A stretch of 64,000 nucleotides of DNA, taken from Camelus bactrianus. Its lineage: Eukaryota > Chordata > Mammalia > Artiodactyla > Camelidae. A program made the translations under genes and the position numbers. Positions 47,640-64,000 of the stretch are shown here, in pieces (positions within the stretch are counted from its first letter, which is position 1; each line of letters begins with the position of its first letter). The stretch spans positions 55,605,769 through 55,669,768 of the forward strand of contig NC_133554.1 of the NCBI RefSeq assembly GCF_048773025.1, given 5' to 3'. Under the pieces are notes generated by a model. That model was not told the DNA's origin. It searched no databases and worked only from the letters and a program-made list of their open reading frames with translations.

Positions 47640-48165
47640 AATTAACATCAAAATGGTGTTAGAGTCAACCCCCAGTAGGCCTTGAAGCTCAAGATGGTGG
47701 GAGATTTGACTTCTAGTAGAACTTGAGCTTTATTATACGCCCATTGTAATATATTAACATGGTGAATAACATGCCCACAGATGCCATGACAGTCCCAAGG
47801 CTAGCCACAAAAGTCAAAGAGTGGGAAATGGCCAACTTCCTGGGAATCCCAGCCCCTTCCCCAGGCTAGTTAGACTGGTCCTTCCACTTATTAGCATATG
47901 AAGCCACTGAGCCTGTAGAAACTGGCAACATGGCGCCTCTTAGCAGCTGCCCTCTCTCTCCCTCTTAGAGAGGGCTGTCTATGTCCCTACTTTTAATCTG
48001 AGTACCCAACCCCCACAGCTCGTGGCTTTTCTCTTGCCTTTCAAAGTATCTCTCTGAATAAATCTACCTTTACTCAACTGTGGCTCGCTCTTGAATTCTT
48101 TCCTGTGTGAAGCCAAGGACCCACACTTGGCGGGCATGTCCCATGGGCTCAGCCAAAGCCTGGGA
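47640..48165 (+). mobile_element. solo LTR fossil, ERV1-like
   Basis: AGTCAACCCCCAGTAGGCCT and ACTTATTAGCATATGAAGCC are followed by a polyA signal in CTCTGAATAAATCTACCTTT and a U5-like TCTTGAATTCTTTCCTGTGT. No internal viral region. The ends are approximate. Confidence 0.55.
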
Positions 48166-48879
48166 CACGGCCCTCCTCACTCCCCACATTCATTTTTCCT
48201 GCATCACCACCAGGACACAAGTCTTAAGTAGTTTGCAGGGCTGGACACCTCCCTTTCCCACCCTTGCAACCTCCCAGGCAGAAAGGACTTGAGGTCCAGG
48301 GAGGCCTTGAAGCCCAGTATTTCAATTTGGGAGCTGAAACCTCCAGGGAAGGTAGCTTCAGGGAAAGGTGAGGTGGCAGGAATCCTCTTCTAATAAAAGC
48401 AAGTCATTTGCCATCTGGCGGCCTTGGCTCCAAGTTTCCAGAGAGCTGGGCCAGGCCCAATGAATGCCTGCTTTCTTTCTTTGAAGAAGGGGAAAGAAAA
48501 AGGAGGGGGTGTTCTCAGGTGTGTCCACCTGCGGAGGCTGCCCACAAGGAGGAAGGGGGTGGCTGAGGAAGATAGAAAGGCAGTCTCTCTCACCTGAAAG
48601 ACAGGTGTTACCTGCTGGCTGAGCTGTGGGATGGCGATCAGGGCAGAGCAAGCCTGATGCCAGACCTGTACATAGCAGCAAGCTGCTTAATCAGGACCTA
48701 GAGACAGACGCCTGGAGAGGGCTTTGAGATGCTTCCTCTTTCTTAGGGAAACTGAGTAGCTGGGCTCCTGCGGCAGCTCCTGCAGCAAGTGACCCACCAG
48801 GACAACATATAAATATCAGCAAGAAGTCTGGGGTCAGCTCTGCCTTCCAGGCTGGGGGTTGGGACCCGGGTTTGCTTCT

Positions 48880-48960
48880 GGGCTCTGTGGGGAACTGGTT
48901 CCCTGGTTTAGGCAAGACCCTTCACCTCTCAGGGTTTTGGTTCCCCCAGTTATCGAAAGA
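48880..48960 (+). mobile_element. MIR-like fragment
   Basis: GGTTTAGGCAAGACCCTTCA and CTCTCAGGGTTTTGGTTCCC match MIR core wording. Confidence 0.5.
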
Positions 48961-51788
48961 AGAAAAGCATCTTGTTCTTGCCCAATCCTGGCACTTGCGC
49001 CAGGGATGCCGATGAATTTCTGGAGCCGAGATAAGCTCTTTAGAGAGGGACGGGAGGGCAGTTTGTGCCTGGAGAGAGGCAACCTGGGAGGGGGGAGGTG
49101 ACGGACAAGAATGAAGAGGGCAGAAGCAGAGGCCGTGCGAGTGGGGTGGGGGCAGGGGGAGAGGCGGCAGGGAGTACAGAGGAGCCTTTGTGCGGACTGG
49201 AACCGAGGCCAGAGGGCTCAGCCCTTCACCTCCCTCCCACTGGGCCCCCGGAGGCCGGATAATGAACCCAGCAGGCTGCCCCGCCCCCATCACCGCTCGG
49301 TTTCCAGTCAACCCCGCTCCCGCCCAGCGCCGCTACCCCAGGGGCTCCAGTCTAGGGCGCCGGGAGGAAGAGGGACCCTGTGGCAGGTGGGCTTTCTCAC
49401 TACGGGCTCGTGCACAGCTAGGTCTTCCTTTTCCGGTGCCTCAGTTTCCCACCAGGCTCCAGGGTTTAAGGCAGCGGCTTTTCAGGACTGACGGAAGTGC
49501 CCTTTAGTGCCGGGGAGAAGGGGGAGGCTGCTCTGGCGGTCTCCGCAGCCACCTCCCTCCAAGGCTGAGACCTTGGGGAGCATCACCCCGCGTCCCATGT
49601 CTTCTAGACGCCAAAGCCTTGACTTTGACCGTATAGCCCTCGCTGAAGAAGGCAGGAGAAAGGGGAGGGGAGAGGACGCGAGAGGGATCGAGACGCGGCT
49701 CCAGTACGGAGCCCCCTCCTCCCGCCGCCACTTGCGTCCCCGCATCGCGTGACCGCGGCACTGCGGCTGCAGCACCGCGCTCTCCTCCCGATACTGGATT
49801 CCTGGGGGTGGGGGTGGGAGCCCAGGAAGTTTGGGACCAGACTTCGGCAGACCAGGGCCCCGGCGCAGCCTGAGGGTGATGACGTCCCGCTCCTGCTCCC
49901 TCCCCTGCTCCCTCCCCTAGTTCCTAGTTTCGCAATTTCTAGACCGGTGAAAGCGTCGCTGAGTCACCTTCACGGAACGCGCTCGGGACGCTCAGTACCC
50001 AGCCAGGGCTGTCCCCGGGCCGCGCAGGACGGAGGTGGCCTCCACCAGGACGCGCTCCAGGCCACCGGCCGGGGGATCCGCGAGTATCAGCCAGCGCCTC
50101 CCCACTACCGGTGGACCCTTGGGCTCCGCCCCCTCCCCAGGTGTTGGGAAACGGGGCTGGGCCACCTGGGTCCTCGGGAAAAGAGGGTACCGCGGAGGCG
50201 TGCCCGAGTTACTGGCGCCGCCGAGACCTGCCTCTTCTTGACTTTGAGGAAGGGTGGGAAAAGAGGTGTGTGTGAGTGTCGGATAGGGGCAGGTGTGGGC
50301 GCGTGAGCTCACCTGCACCACCTCAGCCTCCTACAGCAGTTTGGTGGTTGTTGTTGTTTTTCTAACTTTGGCCTTACCTGATCCGGTCACCAAGTCAGCC
50401 TTTGCAACTTCCTCCTCTGGTTCACCGCAAACAATCCCCCAGGGAGTTTACTCCAGTTGGTCGCGGACACGTTCAGGTCAGACACTTACTTGCCTGTATC
50501 ACACCTGCACTGACACGCGTCCCTGTTGCTTCCGTTAAAGTGAAAACTCCCGGGCCTGTTTGCATCTTCCCGCTAAGCCAGTGGGAGCGGCGGGGGACAC
50601 GCCCCCAATGCTCGGCTCCCCAATCCGGATGGGGACCCCTAGGCCTGTGTACACCGCCAAGCTCCTCTCAGGTGGGTGAGGGGCGTGGGCGTGGATTGCC
50701 CGCTGCAGGGCAGCTTCTCTGGCCTAGATGAGCCTCGAAGTTGTCCTCTGGGAAAATGATCCAACTTTTGAGGTTCTTGACAAGGCCGCCTCCTCCGGAC
50801 CGCAGCCACCCTTGTGCCGGTCGCCCGCCCTCCTCGGAAAGGTGCGCCTGGCTGCCTGGGCTTCGGTAGCTGTGCTGCCGAGCTGCCTCGTCAGGAGGCT
50901 AAAAATAACTCTCTGGGGGAGAACCGGAGCGGCTGGAGAGACGCTCCTGGCATTCCGGGGGGGCACCCGGAGAGGTCTGGGCCTCGAATTTCTGGGCGCG
51001 CGAAGGGGACGCTGCACGTCCGGCAGTTTTGAGGGAAGATCCCCAGGGCAGGAGGTCGTAGCATCCAGGGGCAGGCGAGGGTCTGCCCGGAGCCCTGAAC
51101 CACACGCGCTTGGAGCCCCGCCCGGGACCGCTTTGACTCCTCGGCCTGCGCTGCGCGTTCACCCTCCGCGCCCGGGACAACGCGCTCGCGGCGCGCGGCT
51201 CGTGGCCGGAGGCGGGCGGCCCTGGCGGTGCCGGGCGCCGGTTCCACCCCCAGGAACGCGGGGAGCGCGGGGCGTGGCCAGACCCGGCGCTGAGGCACAG
51301 CGCCCTCCCCGAAGTTGAGCGAAAAGTTTGAGGCCGGAGGCAGCGGGGCCGTGCAGTGTTTGCCCGGCCCTCCACTAGTCCCTCAGACGCGAGGCTGAGC
51401 CCAGGAGGAGCTGCGTACCGCCCTTGGCCACTGTGGGGAACGGAGGTGGCGAGTCCCCAGCAAACCAGACCGACTGGGTAGGGCTGGCTGCTAGCCCTGC
51501 CCTCTCTCCACCCCTGGCTCCTGGGCGGCGGAGGGAACTGGCCATGCGGTGCATGGCCTCAGCGCCCATTCGGTTCTGGCTGAGGGAGGCGGCGGCTGGC
51601 GGCCGGGCTCCGGCTGAGCCCATGCGCGACTCCGACGCTGCTCCCAGGAGCCCGGCGCGCGGCACGGCTGAGCCCGGCCCCTGGAGGCGGGCGCGGCGAC
51701 CCCGGCCGCTCCGGAACTCAGTGTAGAAGACCCGACGATCCGGCTGTTTCGGGGCGGGGATCGCTAGCCCCGAACTTCATTGCCTGTG

Positions 51789-51852
51789 ATGTCCGCTCAA
51801 GTTCTGGGATTTTTACGCAACTGGATTCCCCTCCCCCTGGCAACACCCAGAG
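51789..51852 (+). CDS. SPHK1: candidate first exon of the long SPHK1 isoform (possibly not spliced)
   Basis: The ATG at 51789 opens MSAQVLGFLRNWIPLPLATP, closely matching the N-terminus I recall for the long human SPHK1 form. The next bases are GATGAGG where a GT donor would be expected, and reading on meets TGA at 51855-51857. It may be a relic exon or use a rare donor. Confidence 0.4.
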
Positions 51853-52134
51853 GATGAGGAGCTGATTCCCCGGAGAGAGCCACGGGGCTTTGACTCATCG
51901 TCGGGCCAGGACCCGAAGCCCCAGAGAGAGGGACCCTTCACTTCTGGGGGTGGGGGCTTAGTTCTAGGACAGGAGAACCTTTGGTGGCACTGGACCTCGG
52001 CTCTCCGGACCTCTCGGAAAACTGGGAGATGCCGGAGCGCGCGGCTTCCCGCCCGTGGTCCAAGGATCTAGCGGGGCGCCCCCCACTTCAGGAGGCCGTT
52101 CCGGACTCCACCAGCGCTGTCTCCTCTCCCTCAG

Positions 52135-52338
52135 ATCCGGCAACCGCAGAGAATGACGCGGGTGCCCCCACAGCCCCGGCTGCCGGCGGAGAGGGCGAGC
52201 CCTACAGCCAGCACCGCGACGCCCGCCTGGGCAGCACCGATAAGGAGCTGAATGCAGGAGCCGCTGCCGCGCACAGCTCCGCGACAGCGCCGGGGATCCC
52301 CCGGCAGGCGGAGCCACGGGTCGAGGTCATGGACGCAG
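52135..52338 (+). CDS. SPHK1: SPHK1 upstream coding exon (long N-terminus plus standard start)
   Basis: Acceptor CCCTCAG at 52134, donor GCAG|GTTTGT. The frame reads ENDAGAPTAPAAGG, DARLGSTDKELNAGAAAA and EPRVEVMDA, parallel to the human long form. The standard initiator is the ATG at 52329-52331, so only the last 10 bases are coding for the short form. A further in-frame ATG lies upstream at 52029-52031 if the exon extends left. Confidence 0.7.
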
Positions 52339-54324
52339 GTTTGTGGGGGCTTGGCCGGGAACGTCTGTTGGGGGATCCATTCTCTTTCACCAGGAATGAT
52401 GGCCAGAGTCAGTGTGACAAAAGAGAAGGGCTGGGGACGCTGGAGAAAACACTCCCCAACTCCATCCCCCCTAGCCATAAGCTGGCCAGGCCTGAGCTAA
52501 AAGGGCCGGGTGGGGTCGCGGCACCCTCGCTGGAGCTACCCCCTGAAGGCCGCTGCCTCTGGCCAGACTCTATTGAATCAATCACGCGGGGATTTCATGC
52601 ACCGCGTTTCAGTGCTCCTGTTGTGATCCTCAGGCCTCTAGTGGCCAGTTGGAGACATGGCCTTTTCGGGCTTCTCTACAGCGGTGGGCCCCCTGAACCT
52701 GCTCCCACGGCCCTGCCACGTGCTGGTGCTGTTGAACCCGCGAGGGGGCAAAGGCAAGGCCCTGCCACTGTTCCGGAGCCACGTGCAGCCCCTGCTGGCC
52801 CAGGCCGATGTCTCCTTCACGCTGATGCTCACTGGTGAGTGCCTCCCCAGGGGGTGCAGGGAGCTTCCCCTGCCAGGGACCACTCCCTCACCACAACCCC
52901 ACCTTGATAGCCTCCCTGTCTCTCCGCAGAGCGGCGGAACCACGCCCGGGAGCTGGTGCGGGCGGAGGAGCTGGGCCGCTGGGACGCACTGGTGGTCATG
53001 TCTGGAGACGGGCTGATGCACGAGGTGAGGCCCCCACCAGGAAGCTGGGTTGTGGTCGCGGGGGAAGGGTGCTTCTCAGGCTGGGGCCAACTGTGCTCCC
53101 ACAGGTGGTGAACGGGCTCATGGAGCGGCCTGACTGGGAGACCGCCATCCGGAAGCCCCTGTGCAGCCTCCCAGCTGGCTCTGGCAATGCGCTGGCAGCG
53201 TCTTTGAACCATTATGCTGGGTGAGAGCCCGGGGCCAGAGTGGGCCCCAGTTTCCCCAGTGCCACCCTACTGCCAGGCTTTCTGAGTTCCCAAGTGCTGG
53301 GGTAACTTCCATCCCCTCTTCCCTGGGGTCTCGACCCCCAGTTCTGGGGCCCTTCCTGGTGACTTCAACTGGCTGCCTCCACCTGCTCCATCTGTCCTTC
53401 CTACAAACCCCCTAGGGACTCAGTGTCACTTTGCCTACCCCAGCTCCCCGGAAGAGGAAGGGGCGTGTATGAGGGTTCCTGACCATCCCATCTGACTTTT
53501 TCCCCTGCAGCTACGAGCAGGTGACAAACGAAGCCCTCCTGACCAACTGCACACGGCTGCTGTGCAGCCGGCTGCTGGCGCCCATGGATCTGCTGTCCCT
53601 GCAGACGGCCTCGGGGCTGCGCCTCTTCTCCGTGCTCAGCCTGGCTTGGGGGTTTATTGCTGACGTGGATGTAGAGAGTGAGAAGTTCCGGTGCCTGGGC
53701 GAGAGGCGCTTCACTCTGGGCACCTTCCTGCGCCTGGCCACCCTGCGCACCTACCAGGGCCGCCTGGCCTACCTCCCTGTAGAAACAGTGGTCTCCAAGA
53801 CGTTCCCCTCCCCTGATCGGGTCCAGCAGGCCCAGCAAGGCCCCGTGGACACCCACCTGGTGCCCCTGGAGGAGCCGGTGCCCTCTTACTGGACTGTGGC
53901 GCCGGAGCAGGACTTTGTGCTGGTGCTGGCGCTGCTGCACTCACACCTGGGCAGTGAGATGTTTACTGCACCCATGGGCCGCTGCGCGGCCGGCGCGATG
54001 CATCTGTTCTATGTGCGGGCAGGTGTGTCGCGGGCCATGCTGCTGCGCCTCTTCCTGGCCATGGAGAAAGGCAGGCACATGGAGTGTGAGTGTCCCTACT
54101 TGGTGTACGTGCCTGTGGTTGCCTTCCGCCTGGAGCCCAAGGATGGGAAGGGTGTGTTTGCTGTCGATGGGGAATCGGTGGTCAGCGAGGCTGTGCAGGG
54201 CCAGGTGCAACCAAACTGCTTCTGGATGGTCAGTGGCCACATGGAATCCCCACCCTCTCTGGGGCCACAGCCCCCACCCAGCTGGAAGCCCCAGCAAAGG
54301 CCAGCTCTGGAAGAGCACCCATAA
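52329..54324 (+). CDS. SPHK1: SPHK1, sphingosine kinase 1, complete (short form)
   Basis: It phosphorylates sphingosine with ATP to sphingosine-1-phosphate in the cytosol and at the plasma membrane, shifting the ceramide/S1P balance. Five coding segments (52329-52338, 52682-52834, 52930-53024, 53105-53220, 53511-54324) give 395 residues; human is 384 as I recall. The diacylglycerol-kinase-type catalytic fold is clear: ATP-loop NPRGGKGKA (22-30), SGDG (79-82) with catalytic Asp81 and Glu86, VNGLMERPDW, LPAGSGNALAAS, substrate-side Asp178 and Glu182. Phe197-Leu198, used for CIB1/calmodulin binding in human, and the Ser225-Pro226 ERK site are kept at the same numbers. The extra length lies in the region after 226 and in the Pro-rich C-terminus. 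The tail lacks the human PPEE motif. Confidence 0.96.
52682..52834 (+). CDS. SPHK1: SPHK1 coding exon 2 (residues 4-55)
   Basis: 153 bases, acceptor TCTCTACAG, donor CACTG|GTGAGT. It contains the ATP-binding VLVLLNPRGGKGKALPLFRS segment. Unspliced reading from an in-frame ATG at 52657 would give an alternative MAFSGFSTA start. Confidence 0.95.
52930..53024 (+). CDS. SPHK1: SPHK1 coding exon 3 (residues 55-86)
   Basis: 95 bases, acceptor CTCCGCAG, donor CGAG|GTGAGG. It carries the catalytic MSGDGLMHE motif (Asp81, Glu86). Confidence 0.97.
53105..53220 (+). CDS. SPHK1: SPHK1 coding exon 4 (residues 87-125)
   Basis: 116 bases, acceptor TCCCACAG, donor GCTGG|GTGAGA. Encodes VVNGLMERPDWETAIRKPL and the SLPAGSGNALAAS nucleotide-binding loop. 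Confidence 0.97.
53511..54324 (+). CDS. SPHK1: SPHK1 coding exon 5 (residues 125-395 and stop)
   Basis: 814 coding bases, acceptor CCCCTGCAG, stop TAA at 54322-54324. It contains GFIADVDVESEK (Asp178, Glu182), the FTLGTFLRLATLR calmodulin/CIB1 region, SKTFPSPD (Ser225) and the C-terminal FRLEPKDGKGVFAVDGE lobe. Confidence 0.97.
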
Positions 54325-54610
54325 CTCCATGGGCCTTGCTGGGGCTTGTCTGTTGTTTCGGTTTACCTGGCGCTCAGGAGCCTCCCTCCTCCCCCGGGAC
54401 TGGAGGGCCTGCCTGCAGCTCATGTGGGGGTGGGGAGGAGGAGGATGAAGTGGGGCAAGGCCAGACTCTGCCCACCAAAGGCCAGAATGAGGTCCTGGGC
54501 CCAGAGCCCAGCTGGTTGGGCCTCGCTGCCTGTGGCAGCCACTCTATTTTGTTATGGGAACCCCACCCCCTGAATCAAATCCAAATAAAGTGACATTCCC
54601 AGCCAACTGG
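54325..54610 (+). other. SPHK1: SPHK1 3' UTR with polyA signal
   Basis: A short UTR. AATAAA at 54584-54589 predicts cleavage at about 54,600-54,610. Confidence 0.8.
54584..54589 (+). terminator. SPHK1: SPHK1 polyadenylation signal
   Basis: Canonical AATAAA 260 bases after the stop codon, followed by a TGGTCTTGTCC G/T-rich element. Confidence 0.8.
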
Positions 54611-55610
54611 TCTTGTCCTAGGGGTTGGGGGTTGGGGTCTTGCTTCTGCCAGGGCTCTAGAACTTAACGTTAGTGATGCCCAATGGTGCCTCTTGGATTG
54701 GGCGACGTGGGGTACTGGCCCCTGGGAATAGCCATTTTGGTGGTGGACACAAGACCAGAGCTGGTCCAGGCTGCTTTTGCGGTGGGGTCGGGGGGTGGGG
54801 GGCCTGCCCCAGTGGTGATTATACCACATTTGGCCTGGAGACAACTGCCTCTCCCCACCAGGAGGAAGACAGGCTCAGAGCGAGTATGTCTTACCCAGGG
54901 CCACACAGCCAGCTAGTCTCAGTGAAAAGTGAAAATGAGTTAGGGGCACTGGGGAAAACTGGCAAAGAGCAACAGAAGTCGGAATGGCAGGCAGCTGCTC
55001 CCTTTTTAAAAGAAGTCTGTCATCCCTCCCAGGGGTCTCTAGGGCTCCCCAGGCCTCTCCTGCCCTACCCCACCCCATCCTCATTAAGGGGAGTGTTGCA
55101 CAGGAGTTAAAAGGAAGCAGCAGGGAGGGGCGGATGCCAATCTCCCAAAGTGAGGAACCCATCTGGCTTAGAGTCCAGGCCAGGTGAAGCGAAGTCAGCT
55201 CCGCCAGCATCTGGAAGGAACTGAACTGGCGGAACTGGTCAATCACAGGCCCTGGGGGACCGCACAGTTGCTGACAACACTCTGCTAAGCAGTGGCTCTT
55301 GAGGAGTAGAATACAGGCCCTGCTCAGAGGCAAGCACGCTGACGCACCGAATGTCTAGATCCTCAGGATCTCCTGGGTCTCCTGGCCCCTGTGAATCCTC
55401 CGGCGGGAAACGCAGAGGCTCCAGCGCAGGCCGGGTCGGGGAGATGCAGCTGCTTCGAGCCTCCTTGGGACAGGGATCTCTCCTTCCCCCGGGGAACGTG
55501 TGTGAGGAGCCCCTGAGGGAAAGAAAGGCGACAGAGCCCGGAAGAATGGCAGAGGCAGGTTTAATGGTGCCACCTTGTCTTTTTCGTACAGTGTAATGAG
55601 CCAAACGAAA
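54611..55610. other. spacer between convergent SPHK1 and UBE2O 3' ends
   Basis: About 1 kb between the two polyA sites. It has a MIR-like patch near 54850-54950 (TACCCAGGGCCACACAGCCAG wording) and otherwise nothing recognised. Confidence 0.6.
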
Positions 55611-55614
55611 AAAA

Positions 55615-57128
55615 TGCAAGTAAAAAAAAAGTTTAATCACACAGCACTTTATACAGATATCTTAAGCAGTAGGCATTCACATCTCCACGTGAACAACGCA
55701 CTGGGAAGCACAGCCCCACCGATCACTCTGGGACTTCCTCCAACAAGATACCGACTCGGCTCCGAACGCCGCCGCGGCCGCGCTCCGGCCGTCCTTCCCG
55801 CGCCACTGCCGGCTGCGTGGTCGTGGCAGCTCACGTGTGGAGCCAGCGTAAGGCGGACAAGACGCGTCATGCTTTGGCTTCTTTTTTTGTCTTTTTTTTT
55901 TCTAGTAAGAGTTAATATCTTTGCTTTTGAGATTTATTTTCTTTCACTCTTAAATATTACATACATACACGGAAAATTACACAGCTGCGACGTGCCCAAC
56001 GGCACCCCCTCAACCCGGAGCTTCACATTATCAGACGCTTAGAAAATCTGTAAACCTCTGGGCCCGGCTCTGGGAGGAGAGCCCTGCCGGCCGCCTCTCT
56101 ACCGCGCTGAGCCTGCGGAACTTGTCAGCGAAGGGCTGACGGGAGGCCTCGTTCTCGGCAGAGAGAGAGGGCTGGCTCCGTGCCACCTCCCAGCGCTAGC
56201 CTTTGATAGTGGGAGGGACAAAGTCTACGCGGAGGCCCCAGCATGTGCCCTGGCCTTGTCCGTGCGGCTGCTCCTGCCCCCGGGGCCCGGGGATGGGGAT
56301 GAGCAAGGAGCAGACATCAGCTCAGTCTGAGAGGGTCAGGCCTTCGAGCCAGAGCTGCTGATCCCCGGCCCCGTGGGGCAGGAAGAGCAAGGCACCTACA
56401 GCTGTCAGCTCCCTGGTCCTCACTCCGTGTTAGCGCGTGAGGGCCGCCACCTCTCTCCTGGGTGTCACCCCGAACTCAGCCTGGTCCCAGCCTCTCTTAG
56501 AGAGCGAGTTCAACAGGCCTGAGGGCTCTCCCATGTAAACAGGCCAGAGTAGAGCCAGGAGTCGGCAACAGCAGCTACAACTCCCAAGGGAGAGTGTTGA
56601 TGTTGGGGGGACGAGGACATGATTGGTGGTGGCGGCAGGAGGGCCTGGGACACTAGGAAGCGACAGTGGAACTGAAGAGGATAAAGGGGACCAGGGGACC
56701 GGCTGGAGCCACCCACACTTCATGCAAGGCACACCCACTCGTCCCGCTGGTCTGCGCACACTTGGGCCCAGAGTCCTCCCGCATGTCAGGCCCCAGGAAA
56801 AGCCCACCTCCGACCTGAGGTGGAGACGGCAAGGGAGGAAGTGCTGGGGCATTCTGCCCAGGGTGACAAGTGGAAAATCAGCAAGAGGGTTCAGATTTTT
56901 GTCGCTACAGGAGACCCGCCTGTTGAAAGATTGCTTCGGAAGAGAAACGGCAGCATCTCAACAAGCTTCTTGCACTTCATCAAACTCACCTTGGGAAGAA
57001 GAGGGCAGTGGCGGGGCTTGCATTGGGGACGGAGGAGCAGAGGGAAGAGGGGAGATTCCAGGGGAGGAAGTGAGCAGGCAGCAGCTGGCCTCTCCCCATC
57101 CTGACGCTCCTTCCACGAGGGCCGGCGG
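55615..57128 (-). other. UBE2O: UBE2O 3' UTR with candidate polyA signals
   Basis: It follows the UBE2O stop. Minus-strand hexamers: AATAAA at 55933-55938 and ATTAAA at 55632-55637, the latter followed by a U-rich run, giving a UTR of about 1.2 or 1.5 kb. It contains a short CpG-dense block near 55760-55800. Use of either site needs 3'-end reads. Confidence 0.6.

Positions 57129-64000
<6,872 letters not shown>

Larger units (their letters stand above)
30401..49130. other. gene-poor interval between PRPSAP1 and SPHK1
   Basis: About 18.7 kb without a supported coding exon. It is mainly interspersed repeats listed separately. Unassigned single-copy-looking stretches include about 31,400-32,600, 33,300-34,030, 36,000-36,870, 38,650-39,450, 42,240-44,170 and 46,800-47,630. 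ORFs here are short, lack conserved motifs and look like chance. Confidence 0.65.
49130..52340 (+). promoter_or_regulatory. SPHK1: SPHK1 CpG-rich promoter block with AP-1 and CRE-like sites
   Basis: About 3 kb of CpG-rich DNA up to the first coding exons. Motifs seen: TGACGTC (49880-49886, CRE-like), TGAGTCA (49960-49966) and TGACTCA (51891-51897), both AP-1 consensus, plus GC boxes. SPHK1 is known to be induced by growth-factor and stress signals, so AP-1 sites make sense, but occupancy is inferred. Several start sites are likely, as in other mammals. The non-coding first exons could not be placed. Confidence 0.6.

Noticed and set aside
49111-51726. Many long ORFs in the SPHK1 CpG block
   Set aside because: Stop codons are rare in GC-rich DNA in all frames; none but the SPHK1 long-form pieces matches anything known.

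Overview
The window is mammalian genomic DNA and almost certainly camelid (camel, llama or alpaca). At least fourteen copies of a tRNA-derived SINE with intact-looking A and B boxes (TAGCTCAGTGGTAGAG and GGTTCAATCCC), ending in a T/A-rich tail, match the Tylopoda vic-1 type. Several cetartiodactyl-type L1 3' tails are also present. Four protein-coding genes lie in the order and orientation of human 17q25.1: QRICH2 (-), PRPSAP1 (-), SPHK1 (+), UBE2O (-). I assigned all exons from splice sites and reading phase. PRPSAP1 adds up to exactly 356 codons plus stop. The UBE2O piece has the same number of residues after its catalytic cysteine as I recall for the human protein. Layout: 1-3,181 holds the first four coding exons of QRICH2, whose rest lies left of the window. 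About 3,180-3,900 is its GC-rich promoter. PRPSAP1 is complete, with its 3' UTR starting near 5,440, ten coding exons from 6,524 to 29,703 (or 29,790) and a CpG-rich promoter to about 30,400. From 30,400 to 49,100 is a gene-poor interval of L1 tails, vic-1 SINEs, MER5-type, L2 and MIR remnants and several LTR fossils. A long CpG-rich block (about 49,130-52,340) leads into SPHK1 (coding exons 52,329-54,324, polyA signal 54,584). SPHK1 and UBE2O converge tail to tail about 1 kb apart. The last ten coding exons of UBE2O, including the UBC domain, run from 57,129 to the right edge. The genes do not form one pathway: QRICH2 builds the sperm flagellum, PRPSAP1 restrains PRPP synthetase, SPHK1 makes sphingosine-1-phosphate, and UBE2O is a hybrid E2/E3 ubiquitin enzyme. 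No tRNA, rRNA, CRISPR or new coding system was found. The points most worth checking are: a GC-AG intron in UBE2O; a possible presequence-like 29-residue extension of PRPSAP1; changed alternative N-termini and a lost PPEE tail motif in SPHK1; a UG-repeat beside a weak QRICH2 acceptor; and nested or inverted repeats in the intergenic interval.
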